From Pseudomonas xionganensis (lineage in GTDB: Bacteria; Pseudomonadota; Gammaproteobacteria; Pseudomonadales; Pseudomonadaceae): a stretch of DNA of 64,000 bases. Positions 22,563-31,677 of this stretch are shown one piece after another; position 1 is the stretch's first letter; every line of letters begins with the position of its first letter. The DNA lies in assembly GCF_009763245.1 (NCBI RefSeq), contig NZ_WKJZ01000002.1, positions 188,707-252,706 on the forward strand, read 5' to 3'. The translations under genes and the position numbers were made by a program. The notes beneath the pieces are model-generated. The model saw nothing but the letters and a program-made list of their open reading frames with translations, was not told the origin of the DNA and made no database searches.

Positions 22563-23220
22563 GCTGGCGCTTGGCCGCCAGATAATGCTGGCTGAATACG
22601 TCCAGATAGGCATCCAAGGCCTCGGCCGCGCGTTCGTCGCCGGCCAGTTCCAGGCATAACGCGGCCACCTCGGCGGTACACAGGTGGTCGTCGCGCTTGG
22701 AGCGGCGCAGACGGTAGCGCGACAGCTGCTCGGGCTGCAGGCTGAGCACCGGCAGGTGATCCAGATAGGGGCTCTTGCGAAACATCTTGCGTGCTTCGGT
22801 CCAGGTGGCATCCAGCAGCACGAACAACGGCCGCTTGCCCGCCGCTGGTCGCACCTCGCTGACCACCCGCTCGGGGGCCGCATATTCCCCGGGAAACACC
22901 AGATAGGGCTGCCACTGCGGGTCATTCAGTAGCGCCGGCAAAGCCGCGTCCACCTCGATCCGCGACCAGCCGAAGGCCGAGGTGTCCTGCACCACATCGG
23001 CAATCAACCAGCCGGTATTGCTCGGCTTGAGCGCCTCCACATCGTGCATCAGCAGGCACATGGCCGAATTCGCCGGCACTTGCGGACGCCAGGCGCACAG
23101 GCAGTGGCTTGGAATCACCCGACACTGCGGGCAACGCTGGGATTTGCTGCCCCGGGCGACAAAGGGTTTGACGCTGCGGGCCAGACGGGCGGCGCGCAGA
23201 CGGGCAACGGCATGGCTCAT
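22504..23220 (-). CDS. tapT: tRNA-uridine aminocarboxypropyltransferase (DTW domain)
   Basis: It likely installs acp3U in tRNA (position 47 for TapT/YfiP in E. coli) using S-adenosylmethionine. The 238-residue protein has an N-terminal four-Cys zinc-like cluster (RCPQCRVIPSHCLC), then the DTW core: LLDATWTEARKMFRKSPYL, in which DATW is the DTW signature, and YRLRRSKRDDHLCTAEVAA. It converges on and overlaps the DMT transporter by 59 bases. The long palindromic repeat begins 50 bases beyond its start codon. Confidence 0.88.
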   Translation of the reverse strand: MSHAVARLRAARLARSVKPFVARGSKSQRCPQCRVIPSHCLCAWRPQVPANSAMCLLMHDVEALKPSNTGWLIADVVQDTSAFGWSRIEVDAALPALLNDPQWQPYLVFPGEYAAPERVVSEVRPAAGKRPLFVLLDATWTEARKMFRKSPYLDHLPVLSLQPEQLSRYRLRRSKRDDHLCTAEVAALCLELAGDERAAEALDAYLDVFSQHYLAAKRQLSLDLDDALHRRLQPFLQP

Positions 23221-23270
23221 GGGAAATGCACCTGGAGGGCAAGCAGTGACAGATTCGCGGGGCGCGCAGT

Positions 23271-23474
23271 CTAGCAGGCCGTTGAAAAACTACCTACGTT
23301 GGCAATACTGCGTTGAAAACGGCCTCACAGCCGAAGGCTGAACGCACTTTAGTGCGGCCCCGAAGGGGTGAGCGAAGCGAATCAAATGCTCATTTACAAC
23401 ACGTAAACTGCGCTTTTTCGGCCGTTTTCGCCTTGTCTTGCCTGCCTCGCCTACGTTTTTCAACGGCCTGCTAG
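23271..23474. repeat. 204-base palindromic repeat with internal insertion (copy A)
   Basis: The ends are a perfect 20-base inverted repeat, CTAGCAGGCCGTTGAAAAAC at 23271-23290 and its complement at 23455-23474. The interior matches the 147-base element at 49273-49419 in reverse orientation, apart from 57 extra bases at about 23327-23383 made of small hairpins (CAGCC/GGCTG, CGCAC/GTGCG, CCCC/GGGG). It fills most of the 363-base gap between tapT and the secreted-protein gene. No transposase and no clear target duplication are seen. Confidence 0.85.
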
Positions 23475-23583
23475 CAGAGCACGCGAATCATGACTGCCGC
23501 CAGCGCCGGCCGCTAAGATAGGCCGTAATGAACCTCAAGCGCCCGGCCCAGGTCGAATCGGCGTACTGACAGTGGAGATGCCC

Positions 23584-23985
23584 ATGCGACGCCTGACTGC
23601 CCTGACCCTTTGCCTGTCCCTGCCCCTGCTGGCCCAAGGCACCACGCTGCAGGACTTCGAACTCAGCAAGCTGCTGGCGCAGGTCGCCCAGCAGAGCAAC
23701 CAGGGCACACCGCGAGCGATCAATGCGGACATTCTCGATAAGGGCTACAGCGTGGAGGGCCATGAACTGATCAACCACCTGAGCGTACGCAGCGAACATG
23801 CCGGCAAGATGCGCGGCAACCCGGATCTGGTACGCGCTCAGCTGAGTGAAAGCGTATGCCGCAACCCGGGATTTCGCCGACTGCTGGCCCAGGGCGCCAC
23901 CCTGCGCTACGAATTCAGCGAATACAAAAGCAATCGCCCGGTGACCAACGAGCGTTTCAGCAAAACCGACTGCGGCCTGGAATAA
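23584..23985 (+). CDS. small secreted protein, PA3611-like quorum-sensing-regulated family
   Basis: The 133-residue protein has a signal peptide (MRRLTALTLCLSLPLLAQG, cleavage near residue 20) and a mature domain of about 113 residues with two Cys (in SVCRNPG and KTDCGLE) that could form a disulfide. In the periplasm or outside it would be a single alpha/beta domain with conserved NADILDKGYSVEGHELINHLSV. It resembles the family typified by P. aeruginosa PA3611, whose expression is quorum-regulated but whose biochemical role is unknown. The start at 23584 is favoured by GTGGAG six bases upstream; 23578 is an alternative. Confidence 0.75.
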   Translation: MRRLTALTLCLSLPLLAQGTTLQDFELSKLLAQVAQQSNQGTPRAINADILDKGYSVEGHELINHLSVRSEHAGKMRGNPDLVRAQLSESVCRNPGFRRLLAQGATLRYEFSEYKSNRPVTNERFSKTDCGLE

Positions 23986-23987
23986 GC

Positions 23988-24188
23988 TCAGCCGCTGCCC
24001 TGTTGAGTGCGGCGCTGCTCATCGTCGGCACGCAGATCCGCCAGCAAGGCCTCCATATAGTGCGAACGCCTGACGCCACCTTCCAGGCGCCTAACGCACT
24101 CATCCTCCAGGCTCAGCTGATTGCTGCGGGCCGCCTGCTGCAGCAGACGGTATAGCTCCAGCTCCACATCCAGGGTCAACTTAGGCAT
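23988..24188 (-). CDS. 66-residue protein, probable ribbon-helix-helix type
   Basis: The small protein starts MPKLTLDVELELYRLLQQAARSN, a beta-strand then helix-helix pattern as in Arc/MetJ DNA-binding proteins, with a charged second half (RRLEGGVRRSHYMEALLADLRADDEQR). GGAGGGG precedes the ATG at 24188. It is 66 bases downstream of the phosphoketolase-like gene on the same strand and convergent with the secreted-protein gene, two bases apart. It could be a small regulator; no toxin partner is adjacent, so I do not call it an antitoxin. Confidence 0.65.
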   Translation of the reverse strand: MPKLTLDVELELYRLLQQAARSNQLSLEDECVRRLEGGVRRSHYMEALLADLRADDEQRRTQQGSG

Positions 24189-24254
24189 ACCTGCCCCTCC
24201 TATCCCAACGCCACGGCCCCCTTGGCCATGGCGCCCTACCACCTCAACAGCCTG

Positions 24255-26657
24255 TCAGCGCAGGCAGCGCGGATCGCCCTGCCCTCGCAGCACAGCCAGC
24301 TCCTCGGCCTGCAGCAGGCTTGCCACGGGCACACCACGCAGCTCGGCAGCGGCCTGCAGCACATGCACCCAGCTGCAGCCATTGGCAAACAGCATGCCGG
24401 CCTCATCCAGGGTGCCGCCACGATTGATGTAGCCCAGCACCCGGCTGTTGACCGCATCGCCCAGAATCGGCCACAGATGCCCGCGGGCCACTTCCGGCCG
24501 CATATGGGTCAGCAGCAGACGCTGGCGACACTCACCCGGGAACAGTCGCTGGACACACTCGCCGTCGGCCGCCACCTGCTGCTCCCAGCGATCACGCGGC
24601 GCCCGGAAACGCCCCGGCTCCTGTAAGTAAATCAGACGCCAGGCCAGGCCGGCGACGCTCAGACGAGCGGCAGCACGCTGCAGTTCAGCCAGTTGATAGC
24701 TGCCATTGGCAATCAGCAGCAAGGGCTGCCCGGCACCCTGCTCGGCCACCTGGATGGCACCCTCGCGGGCCAGTTGCTCGGCCTGCTGCGGGCTGAACGA
24801 AAACGGCCTGTCGCGCTTGGCGATGACCATGCAGGCCAGGGTGCCGCGGCTCTGATAGATCGCCGGCAGCAACGCCAGAGCCGAGTTGTGGTCAGCCGGA
24901 AACAGCACCCGGATCATATCGCTCATCTCACCGAGCAGGGCTTCACAGAAGGTGGTGTCCTGGTGGGACTGCTGGTTCTTGCCGTTCTCCCAGGTATGGG
25001 AGGTGGCCACCAGAGGCCAGCCCAGCCAGCCGGCGGGACGCCCGACCTCCTTCTGCTGGCGGGCGAAGATCAGGCTCTGGCGCACCGCGCCAAGCATCTT
25101 CACGCAGAAGGCTTCGTAGCTGGCCAGCAGATTCAGCCCGCCCTGATTGGCCAGGCAGGCCGAGACCACGGCCTCCTCGTTGAGGGCGGTGATAATGGCG
25201 CCATCCAGGGCTTCCAGCTCGCTCTCCGGACTGATCACCCGATGCCGCAGCGCCTTGAGCACGCCGCCCAAGCGGTTGCTGGCCAGCTCATCGGGGTTGC
25301 CGACCCGTGGCCTGAGCTGCGGATTGGCTCGCACCAGATCGACAAAAAAGCGATCCAGGGCCGCCATGGGTGAGCAGGTCTGCTGCGCATAATGCAGCGC
25401 CGGCATGTTCGGCAGCGCTGGCTGACGCTGAGCCAGCACATTGTCGCGCTCCAGCGGCCGCTGACCGCGCCGGGCGAACAGCGCGCAGGCCTGTTCCAGT
25501 TCGGCAGGCGCCACCCAGAGCGGCGCGACATGCTGATTGAACAGCTCACGAGCGGCAGCATCGGCATAGGGGCTGGCCGGCAGCGGCAGGTTGTGCGCGG
25601 CGTTGCTGCCGGCGCCATAAAAACCAAAGCCCTTGGTGGTTTCGGCAATGCCATAGGGCATCGGCAGTGGGTAACCGATCACCCCGTTGTGCAGCTCCTG
25701 CACCCGATGCTCAAGGCGCTGCTCCATCTCCCACAGGGCACAGACAAAGGCAGCCGGATCGCGGCCATCGAAACTCAACGGGTCAAACCCACATTGGCGC
25801 AGGTGCTCGCGAAAATCCTCCAGGCCATCCGGAGTGCCCAACTGGGTGCGCTGCTCGATGCGCCGGCCATTGGCGATCATCACCGGCAGGGCCACGCCGC
25901 AGTCCTCGGCACGCCACCAGCGCGGCATCCAGTCGCTGCCGCGCTGTTCCTCGGCCGCGCCATCGGAGAGAAAGGCCACCAGCTTCTCCCCCGGCAACGG
26001 CATATGGCTGTACTGCAGTTCGGCAAAGCCCAGGTAGCCGCCCTCGGCAATCCCACCGGCCGTGTGCGGGTTAACGTGACTGCCAAGGGGGATGCTGACC
26101 TGACCCTGGGCGTTCTGTGCGTAGCTGTAGAAATCACTGACCAGAGAGCTCATGCCGGCTTCACTGAAGGGGTAGCGCCGGGCCTGCTCGGGGTGCTGGT
26201 TGGCCACCAGCAGATTGAGCGCCTCGATGGCCGCCACGCAATGGCCCTGCCCCATCAGCCAGCCACGGGTTTCGCCGGTGAGGTTGTTCAGCGCCAGGTA
26301 AGCGGCATAGGCCGGCACCATATTCAGGGCGCCACCGGTATGCCCTTCAGGCACGGGCTTGAAATCCTCGGCCTGCAGCGCCTGACCATCCAGGCGCACG
26401 CGGCGGGCGTAAGTCATATGCGCCACCAGCCAGAGACCGGCAGCGCTGAGACGATCCAGGGCAATCAGGTGTCGATAGACGGTCGCCAGATCCGGCTGCA
26501 CACCACCACTGACCAGCTGATGGGCCAGACGATAAACCGCTGCGCAGGTCTGCGGACTATGCTTGAGGGGACCATAGCCTTGCTGCCACTGGGCAAATAG
26601 CGGTTGTTCAGCGGCATGCTCGTCCAGTGCGGCAGCATTGGGGAATAACTGGGTCAT
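24255..26657 (-). CDS. divergent thiamine-diphosphate phosphoketolase-like enzyme (XFP family)
   Basis: The 800-residue protein aligns with xylulose-5-phosphate/fructose-6-phosphate phosphoketolases, which cleave ketose phosphates with phosphate to give acetyl phosphate. Catalytic positions look kept: His106 in EGHTGG (family GHWG), His139 in GQGHCV (family GPGHGG), NPDELASNRL (family GPDETASNRL with the ThDP Glu) and KNQQSHQDTTF (family NGFxHQDPG). The ThDP/Mg motif GDGEAETG is replaced by SDGAAEEQ, and the residues around both His differ, so substrate use may differ from true XFP. No pentose or acetate kinase genes are adjacent. A divergent RNase gene starts 125 bases away. Confidence 0.8.
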   Translation of the reverse strand: MTQLFPNAAALDEHAAEQPLFAQWQQGYGPLKHSPQTCAAVYRLAHQLVSGGVQPDLATVYRHLIALDRLSAAGLWLVAHMTYARRVRLDGQALQAEDFKPVPEGHTGGALNMVPAYAAYLALNNLTGETRGWLMGQGHCVAAIEALNLLVANQHPEQARRYPFSEAGMSSLVSDFYSYAQNAQGQVSIPLGSHVNPHTAGGIAEGGYLGFAELQYSHMPLPGEKLVAFLSDGAAEEQRGSDWMPRWWRAEDCGVALPVMIANGRRIEQRTQLGTPDGLEDFREHLRQCGFDPLSFDGRDPAAFVCALWEMEQRLEHRVQELHNGVIGYPLPMPYGIAETTKGFGFYGAGSNAAHNLPLPASPYADAAARELFNQHVAPLWVAPAELEQACALFARRGQRPLERDNVLAQRQPALPNMPALHYAQQTCSPMAALDRFFVDLVRANPQLRPRVGNPDELASNRLGGVLKALRHRVISPESELEALDGAIITALNEEAVVSACLANQGGLNLLASYEAFCVKMLGAVRQSLIFARQQKEVGRPAGWLGWPLVATSHTWENGKNQQSHQDTTFCEALLGEMSDMIRVLFPADHNSALALLPAIYQSRGTLACMVIAKRDRPFSFSPQQAEQLAREGAIQVAEQGAGQPLLLIANGSYQLAELQRAAARLSVAGLAWRLIYLQEPGRFRAPRDRWEQQVAADGECVQRLFPGECRQRLLLTHMRPEVARGHLWPILGDAVNSRVLGYINRGGTLDEAGMLFANGCSWVHVLQAAAELRGVPVASLLQAEELAVLRGQGDPRCLR

Positions 26658-26782
26658 AAGGCACTCTCCTTGGCTTCGCCGCAGTCTAGATGACGGGATC
26701 GGAAAGCCTCGTGACCTGTATCAAGACCGTTACCGACCTTTTGTCCCAAGCTGACCCCCTATCACACGACAAGGAACTCTCC

Positions 26783-28186
26783 ATGGCCCTGCTCAACTTT
26801 CTCGGCGCAATCCAGCAAGTGACCGGTTCCAGCTACCTGATCGAAAGCCGCGACGGCGCCAAGGTGCTACTCGACTGCGGCATGCGCCAGGGCCGTCGGG
26901 AGGAACAGGAAGGCAACCGCGAGCCCTTCGCCTTCGACCCATTGGCTCTGGATGCAGTGGTGATCTCCCATGCTCATATCGACCATACCGGCCTGTTGCC
27001 CAAGCTGGCGGCAGCCGGTTATCGCGGGCCGATCTTCGCCACCGAAGCCACCTGTGAGCTGATGGAGCTGATGCTGCTGGACGCGGCCTTTCTCCAGGAA
27101 AAAGACGCCGAGTGGGAAAACAAGTGGCGCGCGCGCATGGGCAAGCCGCCGATCAGCCCGCTGTACACCACCGCCGATGCCGAGCAGGCCCTGAGCCAAC
27201 GCCAGGCCATGGGCTATGCCGAACCCCGTGAAGTGGCCAAGGGCGTGCAGGTGACCTTCCATGACGCCGGGCATATTCTCGGCTCGGCCATTGTCGAAAT
27301 TGCCGTGCAGGATCATCACCTGACCCGCCGCCTGGTGTTTTCCGGCGACCTGGGCAACACCTGCTCACCCCTGATGCATAACCCCAGCACCCTGAGCCGG
27401 GCCGATGTGGTACTGATGGAGTCCACCTACGGCGACCGCGATCATCGCTGCAGCGAAGACACCCTGGACGAGCTGGCGGAAATCCTGCAGCAGGCTCACC
27501 GCGACGGCGGTAATGTGCTGATCCCATCCTTTGCCGTGGGCCGCACCCAGGACCTGATCTTCTACCTCGGACGTTTCTACCAGGAGGGTCGCCTGCCGCA
27601 GCAGGCTGTCTTCCTCGACAGCCCCATGGCGATCCGCGCCAATGCCATCTACTCGCGTTTTCACGAACAGTTCGACCCACAGGACAAGGCGGTTTTCCAG
27701 AGCAAGGGCTTCAAGCGCATCGAGGACTGGCTACCGATCCTGCGCTGCACCCCCACACCGGATGAATCCATGGCGATCAACCGCATCAAGAGCGGTGCCA
27801 TCATCATTGCCGGCAGCGGCATGTGCACCGGCGGGCGCATCAGCCACCATTTCAAGCACAACCTCTGGCGCAGTGACTGCCATGTGATCTTCCCCGGTTT
27901 CCAGGCCCGCGGCACTCCGGGGCGGGCCATTGTCGACGGCGCGGAAAACATCAAGGTTCTGCACCAGCGCATCGCGGTAAAAGCCAAGATCCACACCCTG
28001 GGCGGCTTCTCGGCCCATGCCGGGCAGTCGCAGCTGATCGACTGGGTCAGCCATTTCGACCACCATCCGGAGCTGTATCTGGTGCATGGCGAACTGGAGA
28101 AGATGCAGGTGCTGCAGCAGGCCCTGCGTGAGCGTCTGAACTGGATCGCCAATATTCCCGAACCCGGTGAACAAATCGCCCTGTGA
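26783..28186 (+). CDS. beta-CASP metallo-beta-lactamase RNA-processing nuclease
   Basis: The 467-residue protein has the metallo-beta-lactamase motif HAHIDH, HDAGHILGS and FSGDLGN, followed by a beta-CASP insert (MESTYGDRDH, VLIPSFAVGRTQDLIFYL, GSGMCTGGRISHH) and a C-terminal RMMBL segment (VKAKIHTLGGFSAHAGQSQLIDWV). This is the CPSF73/Ysh1-like arrangement of zinc endo- or exoribonucleases. The start at 26783 (MALLNFLGAIQQVTGSSYLI) follows AAGGAACT; longer frames upstream lack support. The LOG-family gene follows 91 bases later on the same strand. Confidence 0.9.
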   Translation: MALLNFLGAIQQVTGSSYLIESRDGAKVLLDCGMRQGRREEQEGNREPFAFDPLALDAVVISHAHIDHTGLLPKLAAAGYRGPIFATEATCELMELMLLDAAFLQEKDAEWENKWRARMGKPPISPLYTTADAEQALSQRQAMGYAEPREVAKGVQVTFHDAGHILGSAIVEIAVQDHHLTRRLVFSGDLGNTCSPLMHNPSTLSRADVVLMESTYGDRDHRCSEDTLDELAEILQQAHRDGGNVLIPSFAVGRTQDLIFYLGRFYQEGRLPQQAVFLDSPMAIRANAIYSRFHEQFDPQDKAVFQSKGFKRIEDWLPILRCTPTPDESMAINRIKSGAIIIAGSGMCTGGRISHHFKHNLWRSDCHVIFPGFQARGTPGRAIVDGAENIKVLHQRIAVKAKIHTLGGFSAHAGQSQLIDWVSHFDHHPELYLVHGELEKMQVLQQALRERLNWIANIPEPGEQIAL

Positions 28187-28277
28187 GAACGTCCCAGCCC
28201 CTGGCAGCTTGCAAGCAGCCATACTGAGGATCAGGCCGCGCACAGGATGGTGTCGCGGCCACAGCAGGAGATAAGCC

Positions 28278-29348
28278 ATGCCCTATGAAGCCGACGACTA
28301 CCTGTCGCGACATTTTCAAACCAGCGGCACCGACCTGAATACCAAGCTGGAAGAGCTGAGCACCCTGGTCACCCCGCCTGGCAGCCCCAACCTGCCGCTG
28401 TACCGCGAGATGCTCAGCACCGTGGTGCATATGGCCCAGGCAGACCGCAGCCGCTGGGACGCCAAGATCATGCTGCAGACCCTGCGCGAAATGGAGCATG
28501 CCTTCAGCGCCCTGGAATCGTTCAAACGCCGCCGCAAGGTCACGGTGTTCGGCTCGGCCCGTACCCCCAAAGACCACCCGCTCTACGCCCTGGCCCGGGA
28601 GCTGGGGGCCGCCCTGGCCAGACATGAGCTGATGGTGATCACCGGTGCCGGAGGCGGCATCATGGCCGCCGCCCATGAAGGTGCAGGGCTGGAAAACAGC
28701 CTGGGCTTCAATATCGTGCTGCCCTTCGAGCAGAACCCCAATGCCACGGTGCAGGGCAGTGGCAATCTGCTGCCCTTCCACTTCTTCTTTCTGCGCAAGC
28801 TGTTCTTCGTCAAGGAAGCCGACGCCCTGGTGCTCTGCCCGGGTGGCTTCGGCACTCTGGACGAAGCCCTGGAGGTGCTGACCCTGATCCAGACCGGCAA
28901 GAGCCCGCTGGTGCCGGTGGTATTGCTCGATCAACCGGGTGGCAGCTTCTGGGAAAAGGCCCTGGAATTTATCGCCAGCCAGCTACGGGATAACGGCTAT
29001 ATCCTGCCAGGTGACCTGCGCCTGCTGCGCCTGGTGCACAGCGCCGAAGAAGCCACCGAGGAAATCGCCCGTTTCTACCGCAACTTCCACTCCAGCCGCT
29101 GGCTGGAGGGCCGCTTCGTCATTCGCCTCAACCATGCCCTAAGCGCCAGCGCCGTGCAGCTGGTCAACCAGCAGTTCGCCAGCCTGTGCAAGAGTGGTGA
29201 CTTCCAGCAACAGGCCCGCAGCGAGGCGGAGCGTGATGAACCGGAACTGTGCGACCTGACCCGCCTGGTATTTGCCTTCAACGGCCGGGATCATGGCCGC
29301 CTGCGGGAGCTGCTGGATCTGCTTAACGATCCGCAGCACTGGGCCTAG
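28278..29348 (+). CDS. LOG-family protein (lysine decarboxylase-fold, long form)
   Basis: The 356-residue protein contains the LOG signatures PGGFGTLDEALEVLT and GAGGGIMAAAHEGA, in a Rossmann-like core at about 85-270. The family includes cytokinin-activating phosphoribohydrolases and nucleotide 5'-monophosphate nucleosidases (PpnN-like). The extra N-terminal helical region (1-85) and C-terminal about 80 residues match the longer bacterial type whose physiological substrate is not settled. AGGAG precedes the ATG. It may be co-transcribed with the RNase upstream. Confidence 0.82.
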   Translation: MPYEADDYLSRHFQTSGTDLNTKLEELSTLVTPPGSPNLPLYREMLSTVVHMAQADRSRWDAKIMLQTLREMEHAFSALESFKRRRKVTVFGSARTPKDHPLYALARELGAALARHELMVITGAGGGIMAAAHEGAGLENSLGFNIVLPFEQNPNATVQGSGNLLPFHFFFLRKLFFVKEADALVLCPGGFGTLDEALEVLTLIQTGKSPLVPVVLLDQPGGSFWEKALEFIASQLRDNGYILPGDLRLLRLVHSAEEATEEIARFYRNFHSSRWLEGRFVIRLNHALSASAVQLVNQQFASLCKSGDFQQQARSEAERDEPELCDLTRLVFAFNGRDHGRLRELLDLLNDPQHWA

Positions 29349-29482
29349 GGGCCAGTGAGCTGACGTTCCGGCGCTGCTCGCTTGCCCTTGATCGCCAGCA
29401 AGCGGGTTCCTGCACCCTGGGCCAAGCAGCGCAGTGCCGAGACCGGGGCTGCTGGCGCTTTAGCGCCGCGCAGGGAAATAGC

Positions 29483-29950
29483 TCAGTCATCATCCAGACA
29501 GCCGCGCAACAGGCGCGCGACCAGATCGGACGGATAACCTCGATAACTGAGAAAACGCACCTGCTTGGCGCGCTCACGGGGATCACGGGGCAGTGCAGCT
29601 GCGAACTTGCGCTGCCAGACCTGCTGTAGCTGCTCGCTCCAGTCGACCTGTGCCTCGCGCAGTGCCTGTTCGATATCGCCCCGATTGAGGCCACGCTGGC
29701 TCAGCGCCTCACGGATGCGCAGAGGGCCGTAACCGGCGCGGGCCTTGTAGGCAATATAGGCTTGCAGATAACGCGCTTCGGACAGCAATCCCTCTTGCGT
29801 CAGGCGCTCGAGGGCTGCTTCGATCAACTCATCCGGGGCGCCGCGCTGACGCAATTTACGGGTCAGCTCCACCCGTCCATGCTCACGCCGTGCCAACAGA
29901 TCCATGGCCGCCCGTCGCACGGCGACGGGGTTATCCAGCAGGCTCGTCAT
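29483..29950 (-). CDS. recX: RecX, regulator of RecA
   Basis: The 155-residue protein is built of three-helix repeats typical of RecX ([37 protein letters not shown], then [16 protein letters not shown], then [23 protein letters not shown]). RecX caps RecA filaments and limits strand exchange. It begins 11 bases after recA on the same strand, so it is co-transcribed and SOS-induced through recA. Confidence 0.95.
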   Translation of the reverse strand: MTSLLDNPVAVRRAAMDLLARREHGRVELTRKLRQRGAPDELIEAALERLTQEGLLSEARYLQAYIAYKARAGYGPLRIREALSQRGLNRGDIEQALREAQVDWSEQLQQVWQRKFAAALPRDPRERAKQVRFLSYRGYPSDLVARLLRGCLDDD

Positions 29951-29961
29951 GCCAATACTGA

Positions 29962-30999
29962 TCAGGCGTCCGCTTCAGCCAGCTCATCGGCGCTGGCCTT
30001 GGCCGGACCACTCGGCACCAGCAGCTTCTCGCGGATCAGACCTTCGATGGTGCGGGCCACTTCCGGGTTGTCTTCCAGGTACTTGGCCGAGTTGGCCTTG
30101 CCCTGACCGATCTTGTTGCCCTGGTAGCTGTACCAGGCGCCGGATTTTTCCAGCAGGCCCAGCTGCACGCCCAGGTCGATGATCTCGCCGTTACGGTAGA
30201 TGCCCTTGCCATAGAGAATCTGGAACTCGGCCTGACGGAAGGGCGGCGCCACCTTGTTCTTCACCACCTTGACCCGGGTTTCGCTGCCCACCACCTCGTC
30301 GCCTTCCTTTACCGCGCCGGTACGGCGGATATCCAGACGCACCGAGGCGTAGAATTTCAGCGCGTTACCACCGGTGGTGGTTTCCGGAGAGCCGAACATC
30401 ACGCCGATCTTCATGCGGATCTGGTTGATAAAGATCACCAGGCAGTTGGCATTCTTGATGTTGCCGGTGATCTTGCGCAGGGCCTGGCTCATCAGACGGG
30501 CCTGCAGGCCCACGTGCATGTCGCCCATCTCCCCTTCGATTTCCGCCTTGGGCACCAGGGCTGCCACGGAGTCGACGATGATCACGTCGATGGCGTTGGA
30601 GCGCACCAGCATGTCGGTGATTTCCAGGGCCTGCTCGCCGGTGTCCGGCTGCGAGACCAGCAGGTCGTCGACATTCACGCCGAGCTTGCCGGCGTAATCC
30701 GGGTCGAGGGCGTGTTCGGCATCGACGAAGGCACAGGTGGCGCCAAGCTTCTGCGCTTCGGCGATGACCGACAGGGTCAGGGTGGTTTTACCCGAGGACT
30801 CCGGGCCGTAGATTTCAACGATACGGCCCTTGGGCAGGCCGCCAATGCCGAGGGCGATGTCCAGGCCCAGGGAACCGGTGGAGATGGCGGGAATCGCCTG
30901 ACGCTCATGGTCGCCCATGCGCATCACCGCGCCCTTGCCGAATTGCTTCTCGATCTGGCCCAGGGCAGCAGCCAAGGCGCGCTTCTTGTTCTCGTCCAT
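29962..30999 (-). CDS. recA: RecA recombinase
   Basis: It forms filaments on single-stranded DNA, drives homologous pairing and triggers LexA self-cleavage. The 345-residue protein shows Walker [12 protein letters not shown] (about 66-76), Walker [14 protein letters not shown], the L2 loop [30 protein letters not shown] and an acidic C-terminus. A LexA box lies 46 bases upstream of the start, so it is SOS-controlled. The order pncC-recA-recX is conserved. Confidence 0.98.
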   Translation of the reverse strand: MDENKKRALAAALGQIEKQFGKGAVMRMGDHERQAIPAISTGSLGLDIALGIGGLPKGRIVEIYGPESSGKTTLTLSVIAEAQKLGATCAFVDAEHALDPDYAGKLGVNVDDLLVSQPDTGEQALEITDMLVRSNAIDVIIVDSVAALVPKAEIEGEMGDMHVGLQARLMSQALRKITGNIKNANCLVIFINQIRMKIGVMFGSPETTTGGNALKFYASVRLDIRRTGAVKEGDEVVGSETRVKVVKNKVAPPFRQAEFQILYGKGIYRNGEIIDLGVQLGLLEKSGAWYSYQGNKIGQGKANSAKYLEDNPEVARTIEGLIREKLLVPSGPAKASADELAEADA

Positions 31000-31044
31000 C
31001 GGTATCCTCGTCTATTTCCTGCGGGCCCCAGCGGCCACCAACAA

Positions 31045-31060
31045 CTGTATAAGTAGACAG
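31045..31060 (-). promoter_or_regulatory. LexA (SOS) box of recA
   Basis: CTGTATAAGTAGACAG matches the LexA consensus CTGT-N8-ACAG exactly at both arms. It sits 46-61 bases upstream of the recA ATG in the 88-base gap after pncC. Confidence 0.9.
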
Positions 31061-31087
31061 TATTATTCCACAGGGCAAGTCGCCCGC

Positions 31088-31606
31088 CTACCCCGCATTT
31101 GGATTTTCCTCTGCCAACAGGCGCAGCAGCCCCTCTAGCGCGGCCTCGACCGTTTGTCGGCGGACTGCCTGGCGATCGCCGCTGAACTGGCGACACTGGC
31201 TAAACAGCTGTGGGCCATCGCCCCAGGCCAGCCATACGGTGCCCACGGGTTTCTCAGCCGAGCCACCGTCGGGGCCGGCCACACCGCTGACCGCCACCGC
31301 ATAACGCGCTCCGCTGTGCTGCTGAGCACCGCGCACCATGGCTTCGACCACCTCGCGACTGACTGCGCCGACGCGGCCGAACAGTTCGGCGGGCACATCC
31401 AGCTGGCGGGTTTTCTGCGCATTGGAATAGGTGACGTAACCGGCCTCGAACCAGGCCGAGCTACCCGGAATGCGGGTAATGGCTTCGGCGATGCCGCCGC
31501 CGGTACAGGATTCGGCGCAGCTGACCTGGGCGCCAGCCCGTTGCAGGGCCTGGCCCAGACAGGCGGCCAGCTCACTCAGTCGATCATCGGAAGGGGACAT
31601 GGGCAT
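31088..31606 (-). CDS. pncC: nicotinamide-nucleotide amidase (CinA C-terminal domain)
   Basis: It deamidates nicotinamide mononucleotide to nicotinate mononucleotide in pyridine nucleotide recycling. The 172 residues are the stand-alone CinA C-terminal domain: SCAESCTGGGIAEAITRIPGSSAWFEAGYVTYSN and AVSGVAGPDGGSAEKPVGTVW, with the catalytic Ser/Lys region in ESCTGG. It is upstream of recA on the same strand. In most Pseudomonas genomes mutS lies divergently next to it; here the mexKJ block intervenes. Confidence 0.93.
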   Translation of the reverse strand: MPMSPSDDRLSELAACLGQALQRAGAQVSCAESCTGGGIAEAITRIPGSSAWFEAGYVTYSNAQKTRQLDVPAELFGRVGAVSREVVEAMVRGAQQHSGARYAVAVSGVAGPDGGSAEKPVGTVWLAWGDGPQLFSQCRQFSGDRQAVRRQTVEAALEGLLRLLAEENPNAG

Positions 31607-31677
31607 CTCGCAGGGTACGGCCCGAACGGGCTTCTGGCCGTACCTTACAAGTGCCCGATGGGCTTGTCACCGCAGAC

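Noticed and set aside
23988..24188. Toxin-antitoxin module centred on the ribbon-helix-helix-like protein.
   Set aside because: No toxin-like gene is adjacent: the neighbours are a phosphoketolase-like enzyme and a secreted protein.
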